Shown here: in pieces, positions 54,863-63,219 of the stretch
How positions within the stretch are numbered: position 1 is the first letter of the stretch
Layout of the letters: every line of letters starts with the position of its first letter
Assembly: GCF_014773435.2 (NCBI RefSeq)
Contig: NZ_JACXAG020000004.1
Location: 124,001-188,000, forward strand
Reading direction: 5' to 3'
DNA length: 64,000 bases
Origin: Polycladospora coralii
Lineage (GTDB): Bacteria > Bacillota > Bacilli > Thermoactinomycetales > Thermoactinomycetaceae
Notes under the pieces: model-generated
The model's database searches: none
The model's input: the letters and a program-made list of their open reading frames with translations, nothing else
What the model was told of the DNA's origin: nothing
Translations under genes and position numbers: made by a program

Positions 54863-55660
54863 TTATATTTGTAAGTCTCTGTTTTTAAAGATCCCATAGC
54901 TAAAACTGGTAAATAAAACGACGATACATAGGGTTAACATTAAAAATAGAGGATCTAGTGATTGATCAACTAATATGGTTTTAGCCTCAAAATATTTGAA
55001 AGGAGTAAGGTATTGTAGATTTTCTAATGGCTTACTTAAGTTAATGGCAATTGATAACAAATAAGTGATTAATAATGCGGCTGTAGCAATAGCGCTTGTT
55101 TTTTTTACGCTTTTATTTATTGTAGCGATAAAAATACCTAATGAAGCAAATATGAGTTGTACGAAAAACATGCCAGTCATGAGTAACATCAACGAGGTAA
55201 GTGATGATGCTTCGCTGTAATAAGCAGAAAGGATGATCATCGATACGACAGAAGTGATTATATTTAGAAGTAGGATACTGGTTACAGTGGCACATAATTT
55301 TGCAGATAGGATTTGCGCACGGGACAGGGGTTTTGTAAGTAAAAATTCAGCAGTTTTGTCTGTTTCTTCTTTCGCGATCATGTTAGCTCCCATTAGAATG
55401 GCGTGGATAGAGGCTATTAAGATCAAATTAGAAAACACCACACCAAAATAACCGATGGGTGTAGATAAATCAAGGGTGCCGATCCCCATTATAGCTTGAA
55501 TCGATTGAGGCATGGTGTTCATCAGTTCATTCAGAGATTGTCCTGTTGTGGCTAAACTACCATACTTACTCATCCCAGCGACAATCATGAAAACCATTCC
55601 GAGGCTCCAAAAAAAGAGTGATTTCCGTGAAGACTTTAGTTCTTTGAGATACAGATTCAA
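54863..55660 (-). CDS. ABC-2 type permease subunit (second of pair)
   Basis: 265 residues, six hydrophobic segments of the ABC-2 fold. The characteristic sequence ANMIAKEETDKTAEFLLTKPLSRAQILSAKL lies in the second loop (about 90-120). It has the same motif (SKESRDKTADFLLTKPVTRTSI) as the upstream permease, so the two are paralogous and probably form a heterodimer with the ATPase at 56489-57373. ATG after AAAGGAGGGCGTACCTTGA. Confidence 0.85.
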   Translation of the reverse strand: MNLYLKELKSSRKSLFFWSLGMVFMIVAGMSKYGSLATTGQSLNELMNTMPQSIQAIMGIGTLDLSTPIGYFGVVFSNLILIASIHAILMGANMIAKEETDKTAEFLLTKPLSRAQILSAKLCATVTSILLLNIITSVVSMIILSAYYSEASSLTSLMLLMTGMFFVQLIFASLGIFIATINKSVKKTSAIATAALLITYLLSIAINLSKPLENLQYLTPFKYFEAKTILVDQSLDPLFLMLTLCIVVLFTSFSYGIFKNRDLQI

Positions 55661-55690
55661 GGTACGCCCTCCTTTTAATGTGGATGATCA

Positions 55691-56485
55691 TTAATAAATA
55701 TCTTTTTTTCGATACAGGAAATAACTAAGTACACCCATGACCAAAATGAGACCCACTTCAATCCAAACAAAATCCCATTCATAGGTGCCATGCGCTAATA
55801 TATAGGCTGTATCATAATAGTGGAATGGTGTAAAGTAACGTATCGTTTCTTCTCCAACCACAGCTCCTAACATACTAAAAACAAAAAAACCAAATACCAT
55901 GCTGAGCGAAAGCGCAATGACTGATTTAATAGGAGAAAGTAGGGCGGACGCCATCATACCTATAAATAGAAAGAAAAACGCAATCCAAAGCGAACTACTT
56001 GTAATCAGTAAAAACGTACTTGTGTCAAATGATTGATCACTAAAGAGCGGTAATGTGAAACGTGCTACGACCATAAAGATTCCATTTGTTATAAGGATTA
56101 AGACAAGTGCAGCCATCAGTTTTGCTGTGATAATGGAAGTCCTAGTCACTGGTTTGGTTAGCAAAAAATCAGCTGTTTTGTCACGGCTTTCTTTCGATAT
56201 AATTTGAAGTCCCAATTGGACGGCTTGTATGGAGGTACACAAGACGATATAAGTAAATACATAGCTGTAAAAGCCAAGCAATGAAGTGATGGTTTCAAGT
56301 GAAATACCCAAAGAGACGAGTACTTCTTGCGGATAGCTTTCCAATAGATTTTGAAAAGCTTTTGCATCGCTAGATATGGCAGGGTACATCGACATAAAAA
56401 ATAGGATTAATCCAGACAGAGAGAGCGTCCAAATGATCGTTGCATTACGACTTACGCGTAATTCGTGTCGAAATAGGTTCATCAT
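55691..56485 (-). CDS. ABC-2 type permease subunit (first of pair)
   Basis: 264 residues with six hydrophobic segments. Start at one of two adjacent ATGs (56485) after AGGAGCGTTAATCC; the ribosome site overlaps the stop of the ATPase gene. Motif SKESRDKTADFLLTKPVTRTS marks the cytoplasmic coupling loop. It lies 30 bases before the second permease gene. Confidence 0.85.
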   Translation of the reverse strand: MMNLFRHELRVSRNATIIWTLSLSGLILFFMSMYPAISSDAKAFQNLLESYPQEVLVSLGISLETITSLLGFYSYVFTYIVLCTSIQAVQLGLQIISKESRDKTADFLLTKPVTRTSIITAKLMAALVLILITNGIFMVVARFTLPLFSDQSFDTSTFLLITSSSLWIAFFFLFIGMMASALLSPIKSVIALSLSMVFGFFVFSMLGAVVGEETIRYFTPFHYYDTAYILAHGTYEWDFVWIEVGLILVMGVLSYFLYRKKDIY

Positions 56486-56488
56486 GGA

Positions 56489-57373
56489 TTAACGCTCCTT
56501 TTCGTAATAATGCATAAATATTTCTTCCAAATCAGGCTCCTCAATCCATAAATTCATTAATTCCAGCTGGGTTAGTTGCTCCAGCAAGGTATTCATATTT
56601 CCGCTAAACCAGAATCGAGTCAGATGTTCGCCTCGTTCAACATGGTTGATACCCGATAATTCAAAGAAGCGCTCATTGATTTCGCCACTTGTTTCGATCT
56701 CCACTTTCTTATGGCTGTTTGCTTTAAGTTCGCTTATTTTTTCTACTTTTACCAGCTGGCCTTCCTTTATAATGGCTACGCGATCGCATAGCTTTTGTAC
56801 TTCGCTTAAGATATGAGAAGAGAAGAGGATTGTCGTTCCTTTTTGGTTTTCCAACCGTAAAATCTCAAAGAAGGTTTGTTGCATCAGCGGATCTAAACCA
56901 CCTGTAGGCTCATCCAAAATGATTAAACGTGGTTCATGCAGAAGTCCTTGTATAATCCCCACTTTCTTTTTATTCCCAAACGATAAGTCATCGATTTTGC
57001 GATCTAAATCTAGGTTTAATTGATCTGCTAACGCGACCATGCGACGATGACAATCTTTTTTATAGAAACGAGCCGAGTATTTTAATAAATCTTTCACTTT
57101 CATATTGTCATAATAAAAAACCTCTGATGGGAGATAGCCAATCTCTTTCTTAATTTCAGGGGCATATTTAACCGTATCTTTACCAAAAATCGTGGCACTG
57201 CCACTTGTCGGATAAATGAGAGATAGTAGGGTGCGAATGGTTGTTGATTTGCCAGCGCCATTTGGACCGATAAATCCAAAGATTTCCCCCTCTTCCACAT
57301 GAAAGCTTAAATTTTCAATTCCTCTTGTCCGACCATATCGTTTGGTTAATTGCTTTAATTCAATCACATTCAT
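56489..57373 (-). CDS. ABC transporter ATPase (bacitracin/Na-export type)
   Basis: 294 residues from the ATG at 57373 after GGAGGAGTCTGAC. Walker A GPNGAGKSTTIRTLLSL (about 38-54), signature LSFGNKKKVGIIQGLLHEP (Phe in place of Gly, about 135-153), Walker B LIILDEPTGGLDPLMQ and SSHILSEV switch. It is of the BcrA/NatA type with a C-terminal extension (about 220-294). The usual signature LSGGQ has become LSFGN, which is common in this subfamily. Together with two permeases it makes an exporter of unknown substrate, probably an antimicrobial peptide, lipid or Na+. Confidence 0.9.
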   Translation of the reverse strand: MNVIELKQLTKRYGRTRGIENLSFHVEEGEIFGFIGPNGAGKSTTIRTLLSLIYPTSGSATIFGKDTVKYAPEIKKEIGYLPSEVFYYDNMKVKDLLKYSARFYKKDCHRRMVALADQLNLDLDRKIDDLSFGNKKKVGIIQGLLHEPRLIILDEPTGGLDPLMQQTFFEILRLENQKGTTILFSSHILSEVQKLCDRVAIIKEGQLVKVEKISELKANSHKKVEIETSGEINERFFELSGINHVERGEHLTRFWFSGNMNTLLEQLTQLELMNLWIEEPDLEEIFMHYYEKER

Positions 57374-57432
57374 GTCAGACTCCTCCTTTTGCCTTATTTT
57401 ATCATGCAAACAAGTTGCTGGAGTCAAAAAAT

Positions 57433-57462
57433 AAATCCTGCTAGGAATACCTAGCAGGATTT
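57433..57462 (-). terminator. Terminator of the MMPL gene
   Basis: A 13-bp perfect stem (57433-57445 with 57450-57462, 4-nt loop) just after the minus-strand stop at 57474, followed on that strand by ATTTTTTG. Confidence 0.8.
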
Positions 57463-57473
57463 AGCATCCGTTT

Positions 57474-60400
57474 TTATTGTTCTTCAGAACGTTTCATTTC
57501 CTGACGTCTTAATCTTTCAATTCGTTTCTCATTACTCTTTGTTACCTTTTCCCATAAACCAATCATCGCAGGGATGAAGAGTGGGAGCATGATGAACAGC
57601 ATGAGTATTAATGCCACAATGACGAGGGTAGCAACCTGCACCAGTGAAGTTACACCAGATGGATACATGGAGGCGAATGTTCCACATAAGATGATCACGG
57701 CTGATAAAATCACGCCACCGATCCGTTTCATCGCCTCTCGTATTGCATAGGTTGGCGTATACATCTCATATTCTTTGTAACGCATCATCAAGAAAATGGT
57801 GTAATCTGCACCAAGGGCGATAATGAGCGTAAAGGCAAAGAATGGCGCACTCCATGAAAGCCCAGCTAAGTCAAAACCACTCGTATAAATAATCTCTGTA
57901 ATGGCGAGTGAACCGAAATAAGCAATCAAGAGCGAGAGAATGCTAAATACGGTCAACCAGAACGAGCGGAATAGGAATAACAATACGATACTAATACCCA
58001 GTAACATATAAGTGATGGCTTGGTTAAAGTCTGCTGAAGAGACTTGTTGTAAGTCATCATTTTGAGCAGAAACGCCGCCTATACCGATCACGGCATCTTT
58101 ATAGGGGGTATTTTCAAACTCTTTTTGTACGGCTTGGTTGATCGTACTTGCAATATCCATCGCTTCCGCACTATAAGGATCGACATCTAGTGCCACCGAA
58201 ATTTGGGCGATTTTGCGATCATCAGACATATAGGTGTCTAGGGATTTTTGGAAATCTTCATTTTGAATCGCTTCAGCAGGAATGAAGAAGGTACTCGCAG
58301 CACTTGTGTCTGTCACTTCACCTAAATATTGATTGACACTGCCGAGCCCTTCTGAAACTTGCCCTAATCCTTCTACACTGGTATCGAGACCTGTTTGCAG
58401 TTCCCCCAGTTTACCTTGCATCTCTTGTAAGCCATCATTTAGCTGTCGCTGCCCGTCGTTGATCTTTCCAAGTCCAACTTCCAGATTTTGATTGGCATCG
58501 ATCAGTTGGGATTGGCCATTTGCCCCTTGATTTAGGCCATTTTCTATTTTAGCAAGGTTTTTTCGAACTTCGCGTATACCGTTTAGCATCCCCTGAAGTT
58601 GCTCAGGTAGAGCAGAAACATCGTTATAAGCTTTGGAAAGTGCTTCATTTCCCTTTTGAAGGCCTTGGTTTGCTTCCTCAAATTTAGTATTAAGCCCATT
58701 TAAACCAATAGGTTGTTGTGGTGAACCATTTAGTATAAGGTCTGTAATGCCGACAATCTTTTGCCCTGTTCCCTGATGTGGAGAAGATGTGTCACTAGCA
58801 ATTGTACCAGCTAAGGTATTCGTTTGTTTAATTGGATCAACCATGCCAATATAAGCTGTCTGTAGCTGTGTATAACCCTCTAAAGCATCTTTATAACCTT
58901 TCTCTGCCTTTTTCAATCCTGCTACAAGGCCTTCAGTTTGAGGGATTGCTGTCTCTAAATTTGACTCCATTCTCGCAAGGCCATTATCAATCTTTCGGAT
59001 TCCTTCACTACTTTGAATTAATCCACCTTCAACTTGTTTGAGTCCGGTTTCCATTTCATTGACACCGTTTTTTGCTTGTGAAGTGGCATCAATTAATTGT
59101 CCCACATCATCCATATCACCGCTACTTGCTTTTTCCAGACCACTTGATGCTTCATCGAGACCGGACGCAATCTCTTCCACACCTTCTTGGGACTGGGTTG
59201 TGCCTTCTTTGATCTGTTTATTTTGTTCGAGGGTATAGAAATCCTCAATTTTTTCACCTGTAGGTCGGGTTGGACCATACACGTTGGAGACACCCGGATA
59301 GCGACGTAGTTTCTCTGATAGGTTATCAATAAACGCTAATCCTTCGGTGGTATCTAACTTTTTATCGTGTTTAAACACGATCGAGGTAGGCATGGATTCT
59401 CCTGGTCCAAAGCTATCGGCAATGATATTAAAGCCTGTGATAGAACGATAATCAGGATCAATCTCTTTTAAGTTGTTGAAAGATAATTTGTCCTGATATA
59501 AAAACAGCGTAGGGCTTAAAATCAAGGCGATGATAAGTAAGGTAATAAGTGGTCGTTTGGTTGAAAATGAACCAAAAATGCCCCATAACTTACTCTCTTT
59601 ATGTTGACTAATTTTCTTCGAGGGCCAGAATAATTTCGTCCCTAGTACCATCATAAAAAACGGAGTAATGGTAAATAGACACACGATCAAGAATATAGCA
59701 CCTACTGCAATCGATACGGCCGATTGGTAAACGCTAAATTGCGAGAGGATCAACATACTAAACCCAACTACAACGACGAGTCCACTGTAGAAGACCGTTT
59801 TGCCGGCCGTTTGATAAGTACGGATGATCGCGTTTGGAACACTAGCTTTATTACCCAATTCTTCTTTAAAGCGTAATAAGAGCAAGATATTATAATCAGT
59901 ACCTATTCCAAACAGGAGTAGAATGAGGAAGGTTTGGGTTGAGTTACTAAATGGGAACCCAAAATACTCCGCTAAAATGGCCACAATACCCAATGAAACA
60001 ATGTATGATATTCCAACTGTAAATAGTGAAATGAGTGGTGTAAGAGGTGAACGGAAAATAACAATCAACACAATTAAAATAAAGGCAACTGTAATCCATT
60101 CTGTCTTTTTAACACCTTCAAGCGCGGTGTTAGCGAAATCATTATTAATAAAATCTTGACCCGTTAGATAAGTTTCAATATCCGCAATCTGAGCTTCTTT
60201 TTGTAGCATCTCATGCATCTCAGATACGGTGTAATCATTTAGTTCAATGGATGCGATGGTCATCACTGTTTTTTTATCTTCTGAAACCAAACGCTCCTTT
60301 GTTTCATCACTTTCAAATGGATTCACAATAGATTGTACTTTTACTGTGCTACTTTTCTCAAGTTCTTTGATTTTTTCTTCGATCTTTTTCTGCTCAGCAT

Positions 60401-60641
60401 CAGTAAAAGCTTGATCGTTGTGGTAAACAATAATAGATGAGATCGTTTTTCCATCACTATTATTTTCATCCATCTCAGCAATTAAATCATTTGCAATCTG
60501 TGATTTATATTCACCTGGAATCTTAGGCTGAGAATTTTCGCGAACAAGCTGATCGACACTCGGCATCGTAAAGAAAATCGTGATACCAAAGATCAACCAT
60601 GCAATCATGACCAGCCAACGTGCTTTTAAAATCTTTTTCAA
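57474..60641 (-). CDS. MMPL/RND-family transporter with long coiled-coil loop
   Basis: 1055 residues from the TTG at 60641, 6 nt after GGGGGAG; the longer frame has no ribosome site. It has two repeats of the RND fold, each with one TM helix plus five more, about 12 in all. TM helix 4-type motif GIGTDYNILLLLRFKEEL (with Asp for proton coupling) occurs in the first repeat, and ALGADYTIFLMMRYKEYEM in the second. Between the repeats is a huge extracytoplasmic loop (about 430-840) of heptad-like GL-x-x-x-x-GL helices, similar to YhgE/Pip-type proteins. This class exports lipids or siderophore-like molecules (MmpL/YdfJ). It diverges from the two-component system at 60911. Confidence 0.9.
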   Translation of the reverse strand: MKKILKARWLVMIAWLIFGITIFFTMPSVDQLVRENSQPKIPGEYKSQIANDLIAEMDENNSDGKTISSIIVYHNDQAFTDAEQKKIEEKIKELEKSSTVKVQSIVNPFESDETKERLVSEDKKTVMTIASIELNDYTVSEMHEMLQKEAQIADIETYLTGQDFINNDFANTALEGVKKTEWITVAFILIVLIVIFRSPLTPLISLFTVGISYIVSLGIVAILAEYFGFPFSNSTQTFLILLLFGIGTDYNILLLLRFKEELGNKASVPNAIIRTYQTAGKTVFYSGLVVVVGFSMLILSQFSVYQSAVSIAVGAIFLIVCLFTITPFFMMVLGTKLFWPSKKISQHKESKLWGIFGSFSTKRPLITLLIIALILSPTLFLYQDKLSFNNLKEIDPDYRSITGFNIIADSFGPGESMPTSIVFKHDKKLDTTEGLAFIDNLSEKLRRYPGVSNVYGPTRPTGEKIEDFYTLEQNKQIKEGTTQSQEGVEEIASGLDEASSGLEKASSGDMDDVGQLIDATSQAKNGVNEMETGLKQVEGGLIQSSEGIRKIDNGLARMESNLETAIPQTEGLVAGLKKAEKGYKDALEGYTQLQTAYIGMVDPIKQTNTLAGTIASDTSSPHQGTGQKIVGITDLILNGSPQQPIGLNGLNTKFEEANQGLQKGNEALSKAYNDVSALPEQLQGMLNGIREVRKNLAKIENGLNQGANGQSQLIDANQNLEVGLGKINDGQRQLNDGLQEMQGKLGELQTGLDTSVEGLGQVSEGLGSVNQYLGEVTDTSAASTFFIPAEAIQNEDFQKSLDTYMSDDRKIAQISVALDVDPYSAEAMDIASTINQAVQKEFENTPYKDAVIGIGGVSAQNDDLQQVSSADFNQAITYMLLGISIVLLFLFRSFWLTVFSILSLLIAYFGSLAITEIIYTSGFDLAGLSWSAPFFAFTLIIALGADYTIFLMMRYKEYEMYTPTYAIREAMKRIGGVILSAVIILCGTFASMYPSGVTSLVQVATLVIVALILMLFIMLPLFIPAMIGLWEKVTKSNEKRIERLRRQEMKRSEEQ

Positions 60642-60910
60642 CAGTGCTCCCCCTTGTACGAACTTCTCATTAACATTATACTTTCCACATGTTGGACATA
60701 CATACGCTTGATATGGTATGTGCACATTTTATGATAGCGAGTGGTTCTAAATGAAGCATAAAAAGAAAATAATATATCCTATACAATTATAAAGATATAT
60801 AAAATATAGGCTATGTACATACAAAATGTGTTATGAAAGATATAAAGGTATTTTGATCCATACGGAGACATGAGCGAAGAGGATGCTGAATATAAAAGGA
60901 GGACAGAGAT

Positions 60911-61597
60911 GTGGAAAAAATTTTAATTGCAGATGATGATCGTGAAATTGTTCAATTAGTTGCGGAAAGTTTAGAAGAAGAGGGCTTCGAAATTCGACGT
61001 GCTTACAGTGGTCGTGCTGTAGTTGATGCATTAAAAGAAAAAGATCTCGATCTGGTGTTGCTTGATATTATGATGCCTGAAATCGATGGTTTAGAGGTGT
61101 GTCGTCAAGTTCGTAATGAGCTAATGATTCCGATCGTTTTTTTGAGTGCCAGAGATCGAGAGCTAGATCGTATCATTGGCCTAGAGGTGGGTGGTGACGA
61201 TTATATTACGAAGCCTTTCCATATTCAAGAGCTAGTCGCTCGCGTAAAAGCGCATTTACGTCGAGAAAAGCGTCGAAACCACCAAGCAAATGCCAATGGG
61301 CCATTGCAATTTCAACACTTATCGATCGATAAAGATACGTATGAGGTATGGTTAGAACAGGAGAAAGTGGACTTATCGACCAAAGAATTTCAGATTCTCG
61401 TTTATCTAGCAGAAAACCGCAATCAGGTATTAAGTCGTGAACAAATTTATGATGCTGTGTGGGGGCGCGGAGAATTTGGTGACTTAAATACGGTTACAGT
61501 TCACATTAAGAATTTGAGGCGTAAAATCGATCCGTTTAATGATTTAATCAAAACCGTGTGGGGAACAGGATATAAGTTTGTAGGTGACCATAAGTGA
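60911..61597 (+). CDS. OmpR/PhoB-family response regulator
   Basis: 228 residues, GTG start after AAAGGAGGACAGAGAT. Receiver domain with D8/D9 in IADDDRE, phospho-acceptor D52 in LLDIMMPE, Thr/Ser in VFLSARD and K in YITKPFH. The C-terminal winged helix carries LSTKEFQILVYLAENRNQVLSREQIYDAVWGRGEFGDLNTVTVHIKNLRRKI. It overlaps the kinase gene by four bases and lies opposite the MMPL transporter, which it probably controls (inference from the YdfHI-YdfJ-type layout). Confidence 0.93.
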   Translation: MEKILIADDDREIVQLVAESLEEEGFEIRRAYSGRAVVDALKEKDLDLVLLDIMMPEIDGLEVCRQVRNELMIPIVFLSARDRELDRIIGLEVGGDDYITKPFHIQELVARVKAHLRREKRRNHQANANGPLQFQHLSIDKDTYEVWLEQEKVDLSTKEFQILVYLAENRNQVLSREQIYDAVWGRGEFGDLNTVTVHIKNLRRKIDPFNDLIKTVWGTGYKFVGDHK

Positions 61598-62916
61598 ATA
61601 TGAGCCTACGTTGGAAAATTATCATTTTGCAAGTGATTAACATCAGTTTCTTTGTCGCCAGTTTGATTGTATATATCCATTTTTTTGTAGCAGATCAAAT
61701 GCATCGCGATGTAGAGACCCTACGCAATCGAACACAAACGTATCAGGCTCAGATCATTTCAAAATTAGAATCATTATATCCAAATCAAACGAGTATGTTT
61801 GACTTTCTGGAACAAGAAGCGAACCGTACACAATCGAAAATTCGGTTGCAAGACGAATCCGGAAATATCGTATTTGAAGTGGATAAAACACTCGATGTCC
61901 CTGTACAAGTGTGGGCGAATGAAGGCAAGGATTTTGTCAAGTTATCTGATCAAAAATATTACTTGATTTATTTTCAAACGCCTATTAATAGAGGCGAGGT
62001 ATTGGATTTATTTGATAATCTATTTAATTTTGCAATTGTGGTGATGATTTTTACTGTGGTGATGATGGCCTTGTTTATTCAAAAAGTGATCATTAAGCCT
62101 ATAACAGATTTAAGTAAAGCTTTGGAAAAGGTTAACCATCAAAATGAATTGGTTGAGTTAGATTATGTGACGAATGATGAAGTAGGCGATTTATATCGCA
62201 CGTACATCGATATGTCAAAGAGATTGCAAGAGTCACATAAACAGCAGAGTGAAATGATTGCTTCCATATCTCACGACTTTAAAACGCCCCTCACTTCGAT
62301 TATGGGTTTTTTAGAAAGGCTTGATAAAAGCCACTTATCGGAACAAAAAAGAAAAGAGTATATTCAAATTATTTATCGAAAGGCAGAGGATATTGAGCGG
62401 CTGACGAGGGAATTTTCCTTATATTATCAGGATGAACTGGCAATAGAATCTAAAACAGAGGCCGAAGTACATACTTTTTTTACATCGATTTGTCATGAAT
62501 ATCGCGCTGAATTGGACTCGTTTCAAGGGAACCTGGTCTATCGGAATCAGGTATCCCCTCAGGCCATGATTCGTATGGATGAGAAGCGAATCCGACGCGT
62601 TTTTGCTAATGTGATCAGCAATGCTGTCTTTCATGTTGTCCCTCCTTTCACCATTTATCTTTCTTGTTCAGAGGAACAAGATGCCATTTTGTTTCGGGTA
62701 GAGGATGATGGGCCTGGCTTACCCACTCCGGAATTAGCATCCATATTCCAACCCCTTTATCGGGTTGAAAAATCACGATCTCGTCAAATTGGTGGAAGTG
62801 GTTTAGGGTTATCCATTTGTAAGCGCATTATCGAAAATCATGGGGGTCACATTGAAGCTTACCATAGCAAACATGGTGGATTGGGGATCCAGTTTACCCT
62901 TCCCAGATGTGATTAG
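61594..62916 (+). CDS. Sensor histidine kinase
   Basis: 440 residues, GTG start overlapping the regulator stop (the ATG six bases later is an alternative). Two TM helices (about 9-30 and 146-164) frame a sensor loop of about 115 residues. HAMP (about 165-215), HisKA with phospho-acceptor H227 in ASISHDFKTPLTSIMGF, and HATPase with N box NVISNAVFHV, G1 DDGPGLP and G2 GGSGLGLSICKRI (G2). All motifs intact. The extracellular sensor has no known fold I recognise. Confidence 0.92.
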   Translation: MNMSLRWKIIILQVINISFFVASLIVYIHFFVADQMHRDVETLRNRTQTYQAQIISKLESLYPNQTSMFDFLEQEANRTQSKIRLQDESGNIVFEVDKTLDVPVQVWANEGKDFVKLSDQKYYLIYFQTPINRGEVLDLFDNLFNFAIVVMIFTVVMMALFIQKVIIKPITDLSKALEKVNHQNELVELDYVTNDEVGDLYRTYIDMSKRLQESHKQQSEMIASISHDFKTPLTSIMGFLERLDKSHLSEQKRKEYIQIIYRKAEDIERLTREFSLYYQDELAIESKTEAEVHTFFTSICHEYRAELDSFQGNLVYRNQVSPQAMIRMDEKRIRRVFANVISNAVFHVVPPFTIYLSCSEEQDAILFRVEDDGPGLPTPELASIFQPLYRVEKSRSRQIGGSGLGLSICKRIIENHGGHIEAYHSKHGGLGIQFTLPRCD

Positions 62917-62979
62917 CCGTGCCACCCGCAATTCTTTCGCCATAGCTTAATGGTGAGGACGTGAGGGAGGAGTGAGCTT

Positions 62980-63099
62980 ATGCCAATATTAAAGAAGAAA
63001 GCGAATCGCAAGAAAAAAGCGATAAAACGTAGGCGTCTAAAGCCCAAAAAAGCAAGAGGTGGCTGCGGTTGCGGGGGTTGTCCAGGATGTCGTAAATAA
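62980..63099 (+). CDS. Tiny Lys/Arg-rich protein with C-terminal Cys cluster
   Basis: 39 residues, missed by length cut-offs. ATG 8 nt after GGGAGGAG. The first 25 residues hold 14 Lys/Arg (MPILKKKANRKKKAIKRRR...), and the last 13 are GGCGCGGCPGCRK, giving Cys at 29, 31, 34 and 37 (CxCxxCxxC). Its own strong terminator follows. The charge suggests nucleic acid binding and the cysteines suggest a metal site or disulfide links. No known family comes to mind; the function is unknown. It follows the kinase gene by 63 bases and may share its transcript. Confidence 0.65.
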   Translation: MPILKKKANRKKKAIKRRRLKPKKARGGCGCGGCPGCRK

Positions 63100-63139
63100 A
63101 GCAAGCAAGTGCACGAAATGATCGGCACTTGCTTGCTTT
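63098..63139 (+). terminator. Terminator after the Cys-cluster gene
   Basis: A perfect 15-bp stem (63098-63112 with 63125-63139, 12-nt loop) whose foot ends in TTT, starting at the stop codon of the 39-residue gene. Confidence 0.75.
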
Positions 63140-63219
63140 CAAAGAGATGGCCTTATGAGGTGGGTTCAGCCCTCCTCACCTCTCGCCCTAAAGACGCCGC
63201 CAAGGCTGAAGTGTGTTTA

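Noticed and set aside
54863-57373. Antibiotic-peptide (bacteriocin) self-immunity locus
   Set aside because: The ABC-2 exporter is of a type used for immunity, but no precursor peptide or modification enzyme lies nearby, so this cannot be claimed.
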